Position numbers and translations under genes: made by a program. From NCBI RefSeq assembly GCF_035594125.1, contig NC_087158.1, positions 7,986,501 to 8,050,500 of the forward strand: a stretch of DNA of 64,000 nt. Direction: 5' to 3'. The notes under the pieces are model-generated. The model worked only from the letters and a program-made list of their open reading frames with translations. It made no database searches and was not told the origin of the DNA. This DNA comes from Scylla paramamosain (lineage: Eukaryota > Arthropoda > Malacostraca > Decapoda > Portunidae). This document shows, in pieces, positions 1 to 11,480 of this stretch. The first letter of the stretch is position 1. Every line of letters starts with the position of its first letter.

Positions 1-145
1 CTTTATCGGGAAACGAAACGACATTATCATCAACGTGTCTTTTGAGTGTTTTTCAACGTGTTAGACACCAAAACGCTGAAAAGCATGGAAAGCGCTCCAT
101 AAAGAAAGCTCCATAAAGCGCTCCCTTTATAGAGAAGCGAAATAA
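1..145 (+). repeat. Diverged satellite at the array edge (palindrome left arm)
   Basis: This is satellite monomer sequence with the usual elements (an AACGACATTATC-like end, TTTTGAGTGTTTTTCAACG, TTAGACACCAAAACGC). Compared with the third copy (59577-59790) it has a rearrangement: a short piece reading AAGCGCTCC/CCATAAAG is repeated near 92-123, and roughly one monomer present in the third copy is missing. The satellite ends where LINE-like sequence starts at about 146. Confidence 0.8.
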
Positions 146-775
146 ATATTTCGTTGATAAATTACATTCAGGACTGTTAGGGAATATCCCTTACAGAAGA
201 ATAAGATCGCAGAAAAATGATCCTAAATGGATGACAGAGATTAAAACATTACATAGGGCGAAAGAGAAGTATATAAGAGATTAAAGACAGGGGAAGTGGT
301 TTTAAGGCCATAATAATATAATGAATTAGAAAAGTCAGGAGTTTAACAAGGAAAGCTAAAAATAGTTATGAATTAAAGGTAGCCAGCCAAGCGAAGATGG
401 ACCCCAAGGGATTTTACCAGGCATATAAGACGAAGAATAGAGAAACAATAGTTCCTTAAAGACAGCAGAATGGGACCTGCTTAGTTGTTGGGAGGAGATT
501 AGTAAAACTGTGAACGAGTATTTTTTAACTGTCTGCCCAGGAAAACATGCAGGATTTGCCGAATAGTGACAGGATATTTAGAGTAGAAGAAAATGAGAAG
601 CTGACATATTACCGTAAGTAAAGAGATAGTGGAACAGGAGATAGATAAGCAGAAAAGTTCAAGTCACCAGGACCAGATGAAATATATTCCACAGTATTTA
701 AGAATTGGAAAAAGGTTATAAGTAATCTGGATAAGGTCATGGCCAAGCGGCAGGCGACAGAGTGTTGTAATAAAC

Positions 776-1189
776 GGCTCTAAATCCGAGTGGGGTCAAG
801 TAATTAGTGGGGTGACAAAGGGATTATTAGTATTAGGGCGGATGTTGTTTGAAATATATGTCAATGACTTGGATAGTGGAATTAGTAGTGTTGTTAGTAA
901 ATTTCCGGATGACACGAGAGTATGTAGATTAATTAGGTCAGAATCGCATACCATCGCCTTGCAGGCAGATTTGGATGGGATGAACGAATGGACAGACAGA
1001 TGGCAAATGCAGTTTAATATCAACAAATGCAAAGCACATAGCGTAAGTAGAAGAAACCCACACAATAGTTACACAATGAACAATCAAGTTCTGGTAGGTT
1101 CAGGGTTAGAAAAAGATTTGAGATTTAAAGTTAGCTATGAACTCCGTCTAAGAAAGCAATGCAAAGAGGCCAGAAACAAAGTCAAATAG
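776..1189 (+). pseudogene. Reverse transcriptase palm fragment of LINE copy A
   Basis: The frame shows a degraded SGVTKG box (normally GVPQGS), then LF-x-IYVNDLDSG, then the catalytic box at 902-913 reading FPDD where an active enzyme has FADD, so Ala is replaced by Pro. The segment QADLDGMNEWTDRWQMQFN follows, typical of the RT palm-thumb of CR1/L2-like elements. Compared with copy C (60458-60748), which keeps FADD, the change is a single base. The frame starts only after an internal deletion and ends by frameshift near 1189. It is a dead fragment. Confidence 0.85.
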
Positions 1190-1381
1190 TTAATTTTATT
1201 TGTATTATGATTCATTTTCAGGAGTGCTAAAAGTAAAAACCCCCCAGTAATATTAAAGTTACATTTAGCGCTGGTCAGACTTCATCTAGACTACGCTGTC
1301 CTATTCTGGTCACCACATCACAGGAAGAATAAAGGTCTATTAGAATCACTTCAAAGGAGAATAACTAAAAGGATACAGGGG

Positions 1382-1711
1382 ATGAAGAGTATTCCTTACG
1401 AAGCGAGATTCAAGCTGTTAAATTTACATTCTTTAGAGAGACGTAGGTTAAGAGTGGACCTGATAGAAGTCTTTAAGTGGTATATGGGTTATAACAAGGG
1501 GAACATAATGAAAATTCTTAGAATCTGTAACCATGATAGAACAAGAAAAATAGAACATCAAGTTTTCAGGCTTGAGCCTGAAAACTTGATGTTCGAAAAG
1601 GAAACAGGAAGGAATTGGTTTTCAAATACAGTAGTAGATGATTGGAACGGACTTAGTAATCAAGCTGTTAGTGCTGAGACATTTGGCAACTGTAAGAGAA
1701 GATGGGGATGA
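1382..1711 (+). pseudogene. C-terminal fragment of LINE copy A ORF2
   Basis: The frame reads through the conserved stretch IPYEARFKLLNLHSLERRRL and DLIEVFKWYMGYNKGN to a WNGLSNQAVSAETFGNCKRR-like end, the C-terminal region of CR1/L2-like ORF2 after the RT thumb. It lies in a different frame from the RT palm fragment upstream. A 42 bp hairpin (1553-1594) replaces the sequence that codes for the basic linker in the related element at 37020-38512. Confidence 0.8.
1553..1594. repeat. 42 bp perfect hairpin inside LINE copy A
   Basis: Arms 1553-1572 and 1575-1594 are perfect 20 bp reverse complements around a 2 bp centre. The same element appears at 7757-7798 in copy B. The related LINE at 37020-38512 has no such palindrome at the matching place, so it looks like a local template-switch event rather than an ancestral feature. 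Confidence 0.85.
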
Positions 1712-1810
1712 TAGGTGGAAATACGTAGGCATATTTCATACAAGTACTGACACGTGTATGCCTGATGCCTTCTTGCATATTTACTTATTTCTTATGTTCT
1801 TATGTTCTTA

Positions 1811-4065
1811 TTACCAAAAGGGTGTATTTTCAATGTTTTTCAGGTATTCCGTGAAAAAAAAATGCCAAAATGCATGCAAAGCACCCTAAATGAGGAAAAA
1901 AAGGGACATTACGAGAAACGTGCATTATAAGTGTTTTTGAGATTCTTAGATACCAAAACCCTGAAACTCATGAATAACACTCTTAATTGAGAAACAGAAC
2001 AACCTTACCAAATGCGTGTATTTTGAGTGTTTTTCACATTCTTGGTTATCAAAACCCAAAATTGCATACGAAACTAGCTTTATGTGGAAAGAAAAAAAAA
2101 AAAAGACATTTCCAGAAAAGTGTCTTTTGAGTGTTTTTGAGCGTGTTAGGCAATAAAGCACTAAAAAGCAGGGCAATCACATTACATAGGAATAAAACCA
2201 ACTTTTACCAAGAACTTGCCTTTAAGTGTTTTTGAGCTCCTAACATACCAAAACACTAAAACGCATGCAAAACACCCTTTATGAAGAAACAGAATAACAT
2301 TACCAAAAACATGTATTTTGAGTGTTTTTGGTCATGTTACCTATAAAAACGCTTAAATACATGCAAAGAACCCTATGTATGGGAAACGAAAGGACATTAC
2401 GAGAAACGTGTATTATGAATGTTATTAAATTCCTTAAGCACCAAAAAGCTAAAATCCACAAATAACACTCTTTATAGAGAGAAAAAAAAAAGTAATTTTC
2501 TTTTTTTTTTCTTTTGTTATTCTTCTTCATAGGTACCGAGATGCCAAAATTCTGGCAAAATTCAGAGAAATTATGTGGACAAAAGAACATTATCAAAAAA
2601 GTTAATTTTAGCTTTTTTTTTCAGACAGTTATGTACCATAACCTAAATTACATGCAAAGCCACCTCTATAGGGAAATTAAACGACTTTACCAGAAACCTG
2701 TATTTTGAGTGTTTTTCAGCATGTTAGGCACCAAATCAATAAATAATATGGAAGTCACTCTATATGGGAATCCAAAACAAAATCACTTAACACTTGTCTT
2801 TTCAGTGTTTTACGTAGAATCACGCTAAAACGGATGCAAACAAACCAATATGAAGAAATAGAATAACATTGCCAAAAAGGTATATTTTGAGTGTTTTTGA
2901 GCCTGTTATCTACAAAAAACGCGAAAATGGATGCAAAGCACTCTATATTGGGAAACAAAAGGACATTACGAGAAACCTGTATAATGAGTGTTTTATAGTT
3001 TCAAAAACAACAACAAGGCAAAAGTTTCTTAGATACCAAAATGCTGAAACTCATGAATAACACTCTTGATTGAGATACAGAACAACCTTACGAAATGCGT
3101 GTATTTTGAGTGTTTTTCACATTCTTAGTTACCAAAACACGAAATTGCATGCGAAACTAGTGGGGAAAAAATTATATTGCCAGAAAATGTTTTTTTAGTG
3201 TTTATGAGCGTGTTACGCAATAAAGTACTTAAAAGAAGGGCAATCACATTGCATGTGAATAAAAAAAAACTTTTACTAAGAACTTGCCGTTAAATATTTT
3301 TGAGCTCCTTACATACCAAAACGCTAAAACGAATGCAAAAAATTCTTCATGGAGAAACACAATAATATTAAAAAAACATGTATTTTGAGTGTTTTTGATC
3401 ATGTTACCTATAAAAACGCTTAAATACATGCAAAGAAGCCTATGTTTGGGAAAAGAAAGGACATTACGAGAAACGTGTATTATAAGTGTTTTTAAGTTAC
3501 TTAAATACCAAAAAGCTAAAACCCAGAAATAACACTCTTTATGAAGAAAAAAAAAAAAAATAAAAAATAAATAAATAAAAATAAATAAATGAAATAAAAG
3601 AAAATAACTTTTTTTTGTTATTCATCTTCAGAGGTACCGAGATGCCAAAATTCTGTTAAAATTCAGGGAAATTATGTGGATAAAAGAACATTATCGAAAA
3701 AGTTAATTTTAGCTTTTTTTTCGGACTGTTATGTACCAAACCCTAAAGTGCATGCAAAGTCATCTATATGGAGAAATTAAACGACTTTACAAACTGTCTT
3801 TTGAGTGTTTTTCAGCATGTTAGGCACCAAAACGATAAATAATATGGAAGTCACTCTATATGGGAATCCAAAACAAAATTACTGAAAACGTGTCTTTTCA
3901 GTGTTTTACGTAAAAAACGCTAAAACGGATGCAAACAGACCAATATGAAGAAATAGAATAACATTACCAAAAAGGTATATTTTAAGTATGTTTTAGCTTG
4001 TGACCAACAAAAAAAAAAAAAACGTGAAAATGGATGCAAAGCACTCTATATTGGGAAATAAAAAA
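1811..4065 (+). repeat. HOR satellite, plus orientation (palindrome left arm)
   Basis: About two copies of the 1.1 kb higher-order unit follow the LINE. The GGTACCGAGATGCC landmarks are at 2532 and 3633 (1101 bp apart). Monomers share the box TTTTGAGTGTTTTTGAGC and end in an ACATTACCAAAAA-like segment. No coding potential is credible; the short open frames are repeat artefacts present in every unit. Confidence 0.9.
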
Positions 4066-5285
4066 GACATTACGAGAAACGTGTATAATGAGTATTTTAT
4101 AGTTTCACAAGAACCTAGAAGCAAAAAACACAAAAACTAGTGTATATGGAGAAGTTCCTTAGATACCAAAATGCTGAAACTCCTGAATAACACTCTTAAT
4201 TAAAAAACAGAATAACATTACTAAATGCGTGTATTTTGAGTGTATTTCACATTCTTAGTTACTAGAACCCCAAATTGCATGCGAAACTAGCTTTATGTGG
4301 GAAAAAAAATGACATTACCAGAAAAGAATCTTTTCAGGGTTTTTTTTAGAGAGTTAGGCAATAAAGCACTAAAAAGGAGGGCAATCACATTACATGGGAA
4401 TAAAACCAACTTTTACCAAGAACTTGCCTTTAAGTATTTTTTAACTCCTTATATACCAAAACGCATACCAAAATGCTGAAACTCCTGAATAACACTCTAA
4501 ATTGAGAAAGAGAACAACCTTACCAAATGCGTGTATTTTGAGTGTTTTTCACATTCTTAGTTATCAAAACCCCAAATTTTATGTGAAAGTAGCTTTATGT
4601 GGGAAAAAAAATGACATTACCAGAAAAGTGTCTTTTAAGTGTTTTTTTTTTTTTTCTAGCATGATAGGCAATAAAGTACTAAAAAGCAGGGCAATCACAT
4701 TACATGGGAATAAAACTAACTTTTACTAACAACTTGCCTTTAAGTGTTTTTGGGCTCCTTTTATACCAAAACGCTAAAACGAATGCAAAACACCCTTTAT
4801 GGAGAAACAGAATAACATTTCCAAAAACATGTATTTTGAGTGTTTTTGATCATGTTACCTATAAAACTCTTAAATACATGCAAAAAACCTTATGTTTGGG
4901 AAATTAAAGGGCATTTCAAGAAATATGTATTACGAGTGTTTTTAAGTTCTTTAAGTACCATTTAGCTAAAACCCATAAATAACAATGTTTATAGAAAAAA
5001 AAAATAAATAAATAAAAAGATAGGAATTTATTTTTTTTTTTTGTTATTCATCTTCATAGGTACCAAGATGCCAAAATTCTGGCAAAATTCAGGAAAATTA
5101 TGTGAAAAAAGAAAATTATGAAAAAAATTTAATTTTAGCTTTTTTTTCGGACTGTTATGTACCAAACCCTAAAGTGCATGCAAAGCCACCTATATGAGGA
5201 AATTAAACGAATTTACCAGAAACCTGTCTTTTGAGTGTTTTTCAGCATGTTAGGCACCAAAACGATATATAATATGGAAGTCACT
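4066..5285 (+). repeat. Unpaired spacer of the palindrome: HOR satellite
   Basis: Plus-orientation HOR satellite continues with a landmark at 5059. At 4447-4475 a stretch of monomer 7 jumps into the TACCAAAATGCTGAAACTC segment of monomer 4, a recombinant junction that lengthens this unit (landmark spacing 1426 bp). The strand flips at 5285/5286, where monomer 1 (GGAAGTCAC) runs into the reverse complement of monomer 3 with at most 2-3 bp of shared sequence. Confidence 0.85.
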
Positions 5286-7540
5286 TTTTTATTTCCCAAT
5301 ATAGAGTGCTTTGCATCCATTTTCACGTTTTTTTTTTTTTTGTTGGTCACAAGCTAAAACATACTTAAAATATACCTTTTTGGTAATGTTATTCTATTTC
5401 TTCATATTGGTCTGTTTGCATCCGTTTTAGCGTTTTTTACGTAAAACACTGAAAAGACACGTTTTCAGTAATTTTGTTTTGGATTCCCATATAGAGTGAC
5501 TTCCATATTATTTATCGTTTTGGTGCCTAACATGCTGAAAAACACTCAAAAGACAGTTTGTAAAGTCGTTTAATTTCTCCATATAGATGACTTTGCATGC
5601 ACTTTAGGGTTTGGTACATAACAGTCCGAAAAAAAAGCTAAAATTAACTTTTTCGATAATGTTCTTTTATCCACATAATTTCCCTGAATTTTAACAGAAT
5701 TTTGGCATCTCGGTACCTCTGAAGATGAATAACAAAAAAAAGTTATTTTCTTTTATTTCATTTATTTATTTTTATTTATTTATTTTTTATTTATTTTTTT
5801 TTTTCTTCATAAAGAGTGTTATTTCTGGGTTTTAGCTTTTTGGTATTTAAGTAACTTAAAAACACTTATAATACACGTTTCTCGTAATGTCCTTTCTTTT
5901 CCCAAACATAGGCTTCTTTGCATGTATTTAAGCGTTTTTATAGGTAACATGATCAAAAACACTCAAAATACATGTTTTTTTAATATTATTGTGTTTCTCC
6001 ATGAAGAATTTTTTGCATTCGTTTTAGCGTTTTGGTATGTAAGGAGCTCAAAAATATTTAACGGCAAGTTCTTAGTAAAAGTTTTTTTTTATTCACATGC
6101 AATGTGATTGCCCTTCTTTTAAGTACTTTATTGCGTAACACGCTCATAAACACTAAAAAAACATTTTCTGGCAATATAATTTTTTCCCCACTAGTTTCGC
6201 ATGCAATTTCGTGTTTTGGTAACTAAGAATGTGAAAAACACTCAAAATACACGCATTTCGTAAGGTTGTTCTGTATCTCAATCAAGAGTGTTATTCATGA
6301 GTTTCAGCATTTTGGTATCTAAGAAACTTTTGCCTTGTTGTTGTTTTTGAAACTATAAAACACTCATTATACAGGTTTCTCGTAATGTCCTTTTGTTTCC
6401 CAATATAGAGTGCTTTGCATCCATTTTCGCGTTTTTTGTAGATAACAGGCTCAAAAACACTCAAAATATACCTTTTTGGCAATGTTATTCTATTTCTTCA
6501 TATTGGTTTGTTTGCATCCGTTTTAGCGTGATTCTACGTAAAACACTGAAAAGACAAGTGTTAAGTGATTTTGTTTTGGATTCCCATATAGAGTGACTTC
6601 CATATTATTTATTGATTTGGTGCCTAACATGCTGAAAAACACTCAAAATACAGGTTTCTGGTAAAGTCGTTTAATTTCCCTATAGAGGTGGCTTTGCATG
6701 TAATTTAGGTTATGGTACATAACTGTCTGAAAAAAAAAGCTAAAATTAACTTTTTTGATAATGTTCTTTTGTCCACATAATTTCTCTGAATTTTGCCAGA
6801 ATTTTGGCATCTCGGTACCTATGAAGAAGAATAACAAAAGAAAAAAAAAAGAAAATTACTTTTTTTTTTCTCTCTATAAAGAGTGTTATTTGTGGATTTT
6901 AGCTTTTTGGTGCTTAAGGAATTTAATAACATTCATAATACACGTTTCTCGTAATGTCCTTTCGTTTCCCATACATAGGGTTCTTTGCATGTATTTAAGC
7001 GTTTTTATAGGTAACATGACCAAAAACACTCAAAATACATGTTTTTGGTAATGTTATTCTGTTTCTTCATAAAGGGTGTTTTGCATGCGTTTTAGTGTTT
7101 TGGTATGTTAGGAGCTCAAAAACACTTAAAGGCAAGTTCTTGGTAAAAGTTGGTTTTATTCCTATGTAATGTGATTGCCCTGCTTTTTAGTGCTTTATTG
7201 CCTAACACGCTCAAAAACACTCAAAAGACACTTTTCTGGAAATGTCTTTTTTTTTTTTTCTTTCCACATAAAGCTAGTTTCGTATGCAATTTTGGGTTTT
7301 GATAACCAAGAATGTGAAAAACACTCAAAATACACGCATTTGGTAAGGTTGTTCTGTTTCTCAATTAAGAGTGTTATTCATGAGTTTCAGGGTTTTGGTA
7401 TCTAAGAATCTCAAAAACACTTATAATGCACGTTTCTCGTAATGTCCCTTTTTTTCCTCATTTAGGGTGCTTTGCATGCATTTTGGCATTTTTTTTTCAC
7501 GGAATACCTGAAAAACATTGAAAATACACCCTTTTGGTAA
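5286..7540 (-). repeat. HOR satellite, minus orientation (palindrome right arm)
   Basis: This is the exact inverted copy of 1811-4065, with the mirrored landmarks of 2532 and 3633. Apart from one A/T-tract difference around 5790-5812 no change against the left arm was noticed. Confidence 0.9.
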
Positions 7541-9205
7541 TAAGAACATAAGAACATAAGAAATAAGTAAATATGCAAGAAGGCATCAGGCATACACGTG
7601 TCAGTACTTGTATGAAATATGCCTACGTATTTCCACCTATCATCCCCATCTTCTCTTACAGTTGCCAAATGTCTCAGCACTAACAGCTTGATTACTAAGT
7701 CCGTTCCAATCATCTACTACTGTATTTGAAAACCAATTCCTTCCTGTTTCCTTTTCGAACATCAAGTTTTCAGGCTCAAGCCTGAAAACTTGATGTTCTA
7801 TTTTTCTTGTTCTATCATGGTTACAGATTCTAAGAATTTTCATTATGTTCCCCTTGTTATAACCCATATACCACTTAAAGACTTCTATCAGGTCCACTCT
7901 TAACCTACGTCTCTCTAAAGAATGTAAATTTAACAGCTTGAATCTCGCTTCGTAAGGAATACTCTTCATCCCCTGTATCCTTTTAGTTATTCTCCTTTGA
8001 AGTGATTCTAATAGACCTTTATTCTTCCTGTGATGTGGTGACCAGAATAGGACAGCGTAGTCTAGATGAAGTCTGACCAGCGCTAAATGTAACTTTAATA
8101 TTACTGGGGGGTTTTTACTTTTAGCACTCCTGAAAATGAATCATAATACAAATAAAATTAACTATTTGACTTTGTTTCTGGCCTCTTTGCATTGCTTTCT
8201 TAGACGGAGTTCATAGCTAACTTTAAATCTCAAATCTTTTTCTAACCCTGAACCTACCAGAACTTGATTGTTCATTGTGTAACTATTGTGTGGGTTTCTT
8301 CTACTTACGCTATGTGCTTTGCATTTGTTGATATTAAACTGCATTTGCCATCTGTCTGTCCATTCGTTCATCCCATCCAAATCTGCCTGCAAGGCGATGG
8401 TATGCGATTCTGACCTAATTAATCTACATACTCTCGTGTCATCCGGAAATTTACTAACAACACTACTAATTCCACTATCCAAGTCATTGACATATATTTC
8501 AAACAACATCGGCCCTAATACTAATAATCCCTTTGTCACCCCACTAATTACTTGACCCCACTCGGATTTAGAGCCGTTTATTACAACACTCTGTCGCCTG
8601 CCGCTTGGCCATGACCTTATCCAGATTACTTATAACCTTTTTCCAATTCTTAAATACTGTGGAATATATTTCATCTGGTCCTGGTGACTTGAACTTTTCT
8701 GCTTATCTATCTCCTGTTCCACTATCTCTTTACTTACGGTAATATGTCAGCTTCTCATTTTCTTCTACTCTAAATATCCTGTCACTATTCGGCAAATCCT
8801 GCATGTTTTCCTGGGCAGACAGTTAAAAAATACTCGTTCACAGTTTTACTAATCTCCTCCCAACAACTAAGCAGGTCCCATTCTGCTGTCTTTAAGGAAC
8901 TATTGTTTCTCTATTCTTCGTCTTATATGCCTGGTAAAATCCCTTGGGGTCCATCTTCGCTTGGCTGGCTACCTTTAATTCATAACTATTTTTAGCTTTC
9001 CTTGTTAAACTCCTGACTTTTCTAATTCATTATATTATTATGGCCTTAAAACCACTTCCCCTGTCTTTAATCTCTTATATACTTCTCTTTCGCCCTATGT
9101 AATGTTTTAATCTCTGTCATCCATTTAGGATCATTTTTCTGCGATCTTATTCTTCTGTAAGGGATATTCCCTAACAGTCCTGAATGTAATTTATCAACGA
9201 AATAT
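7541..9205 (-). mobile_element. CR1/L2-like LINE fragment, copy B (palindrome right arm)
   Basis: This is the inverted copy of the fragment at 146-1810, with the same truncation, internal deletion, 3' TTCTTATG repeats (as CATAAGAA on the plus strand at about 7541-7563) and the 42 bp hairpin at 7757-7798. Pseudogene frames lie at 8162-8539 (RT, FPDD box) and 7640-7969 (C-terminal part). The only difference noticed from copy A is one base at 8511, giving Pro instead of Arg just before the palm. It is non-functional. Confidence 0.85.
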
Positions 9206-11480
9206 TTATTTCGCTTCTCTATAAAGGGAGCGCTTTATGGAGCTTTCTTTATGGAGCGCTTTCCATGCTTTTCAGCGTTTTGGTGTCTAACACGTTGAAA
9301 AACACTCAAAAGACACGTTGATGATAATGTCGTTTCGTTTCCCGATAAAGGGGGCTTCCAAAGCATTTTGTCTTTTGGTTCTTAACAATATGAAAAAAAA
9401 GTTTAAGCAAAAGTTCTCGATTGAGTTATTTTTCCATATAAAGTTCTAATCATGTGTTTTTGAGTCTGGGTACCTAAAAAGTTCAAAATCTCTCATAATA
9501 CACTTTTCTCGTAATGTCCTTTCTTTTCTCCATGTAGGATGCTTTGCGTGTAAATTGGCACTTTTATACTTAACAAGCACAAAAACAATCAAAATACAAG
9601 TTTTTGGTAATGTTAATTTGTTTCTCCGTAAAGGTTGTTTTCCATGCTTTTCAGCGATTTCGGATGTAAGAAGGTGAAAAACACTCTAAAGATACTTTCT
9701 TGGTAATGTTATTTTATATTGCCAAATAGGGTGCTTTCAATGCTTTTTAGCATTTTGATTCCTAACACTCAAGTAAACACTCAAAAGACACGTTTCCTGT
9801 AATATCGTTTTCCTTCTTCATATAGGGATCTGCATGCATTATGATGTTTTGCTACATAATGTGAAAAACGCTCAAAATAAAGATTTTAGGTAATGTTGTT
9901 CTTTTTCTCTATATAGGGTGCTATTCATCCTTTTTAGCGTTTTGGTACTTAGGAAGCTTACTTAGGAAGCTCAAAAGCACAAATAAAACTTGTTTCTCCA
10001 AACGTCTTTCCATTTACCTATATAGGATGCTTCGTATGTATTTTGACGTTTTGATACATAAAAAAAGAAAAAAAAACACTCAAAAACACGTTTTTGGTGA
10101 TGTTCTGTTTCTCTATTAAGAGATATAGAATATATTTAATTTTCATTCAGGCGGTTTAGTGTTTGGTACCTAAGAGACTCAAAACTCTGATAATGCACGT
10201 TTCTCGTAATGTCCTATCGTTTCCTCATACAGGGTGCTTTACATGCATTTTTAAGATGATGTACGTAACAGACTCAAAAAGACTCAAAATACAAGTTTTT
10301 GGTAAGGTTTTTTTTCTGTTTGGTAAGATTATTCGTGTTTGTTGCACGTGTTTTAGCGTTTTGGAACGTAAAAAGTTTAAAATACTTAAAAGAAATGCTT
10401 ATTATTTTGCATTTCTATATAAGGTGCTTTCCATGCTATTTAGCGTTTTCGTGCCTAACACGCTGAGAAACATAAAAACACATTTCTTACATTGTTGTTT
10501 AATTTTCTCGTATAGCGAGCAAGCATTATGGTGTTTTGCTACCTGACAATGTGAAAAACATTCAAATTACACGATTTTGGTAATGTTTTTTTCTTTCTCG
10601 ATTTTTGCGTTTTGGTACCTGAGAAGCTAAAAAAAAAAAAAAAACTCGTAATACACGTTTTTTGTCATGTCCTTTCGTTTTATCATATAGGTTGTTTTTG
10701 CTGCTTTGGTACCTAACAGGGTGTTTGCATGTATTTTGACATTTTAGTTCGTAAGAACCTAAAAAAAAAAAAACTCTAAAGGCACGTTTTAGTAAAGTTG
10801 TTTTGTATTCCCCTATGGGGTGATTTCGTTGCTTCTTACTGATTTGGTGCCTAACACGCCCAAAAAATAACAAAAGACAAGTTTCTAGTGATTTCGTTTC
10901 GTTTCTTCATATAGGTTGCTTTACATGCATGTTGGCGTTTTGGTAATTATCAATGTAAAAAAATACCCGTTTTTGGTAAGTTTGTTCTTTTTCTTCAGAG
11001 CACTATTGAAGTACTGATTTGGTACTTAAGAAAGTAATAAAAAAAAAAAAAACATTTCTCGTAATGTCCTTTTTATTTCCATATGCAGGGTGATTTGTTT
11101 GATGACAGGCGATTTTGTACATAATAAGCTCAAAAAAAAAAATAAAAAACACAAAATACACGTTTTTGGTTAGTGTATTCTGTTTCTCTATATATGGTAT
11201 TTTCATACGTTTTTAAAGTCGTTTCATATATCTATATATGGGTCTTTGCATGAATTTTGGCTTTTTGGTAACTAACAATGTCATAACACTCAAAATGCAC
11301 GTTTTTTTTTGGCAGTATTGTTCTGTTTCTCCATATAGAGTGTTTTTCATGCGTTTTACCCTTTTGATACCAAGTAAATAAAAAAAAAAACACTCATAAT
11401 ACACGTTTCTCGTGATGTCTTAATTTTTCCCATATAGGATATTTCCGATTCATTTAGGCGTTTTTTACGTAACAATCTTA
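9206..11480 (-). repeat. Diverged monomeric satellite, left array edge
   Basis: Monomers of about 85-100 bp share the reverse-complement motifs of the main satellite (AACACTCAAAA, CGTAATGTCCTTTCGTTT, GCATG...TTTTAGCGTTTTGG) but differ widely and show no 1.1 kb higher-order period. It matches the reverse complement of 57431-59790 closely monomer by monomer. This looks like an older array layer outside the homogenised HOR core. Confidence 0.85.

Larger units (their letters stand above)
146..1810 (+). mobile_element. CR1/L2-like LINE fragment, copy A (palindrome left arm)
   Basis: This is a 5'-truncated, internally deleted non-LTR retrotransposon of the CR1/L2 type. It begins in the region between endonuclease and reverse transcriptase, loses most of the RT fingers by an internal deletion near 715-760, and resumes in RT motifs C-E. 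It then runs through the thumb and C-terminal region to a 3' end made of TTCTTATG-type 8 bp repeats (about 1788-1810), a tail typical of CR1-like elements. Satellite resumes directly after it. The same insertion with the same internal deletion occurs at 7541-9205 (minus) and 59791-62308 (plus), so it inserted once and was copied with its surroundings. Stops and frameshifts make it non-functional. Confidence 0.85.
1..9350. repeat. Near-perfect palindrome with a 1.22 kb spacer
   Basis: Bases 1-4065 are the reverse complement of 5286-9350. Paired positions sum to 9351 over the outer part and to 9350 near the spacer, the shift arising in an A-rich tract near 3547-3565. The only other difference noticed is one substitution (G at 840 against the expected C, partner 8511). 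Each arm holds a piece of array-edge satellite, a CR1/L2-like LINE fragment and about two satellite HOR units; the spacer (4066-5285) is more of the same satellite. Base 1 still pairs with 9350, so the left arm probably continues outside the window. It is either a very young inverted duplication or an assembly or library fold-back. Confidence 0.93.

Noticed and set aside
2300..2596. Open frames of 60-130 codons throughout the satellite (also 10163-10546, 15879-16139, 20247-20546, 57168-57440)
   Set aside because: They are the same few translated monomer phrases (such as SVFELVTYKKRENGCKAL) recurring at each unit, rich in Lys, Phe and Asn. They break at every indel and have no independent start context or conserved domain.
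9320..9350. CENP-B-box-like sequence (TTTCGTTTCCCGATAAAG) and ATTTCGTTGATAAATTAC at 146
   Set aside because: They match TTCG but lack the required A and CGGG at the right spacing, so they do not satisfy the CENP-B box core.
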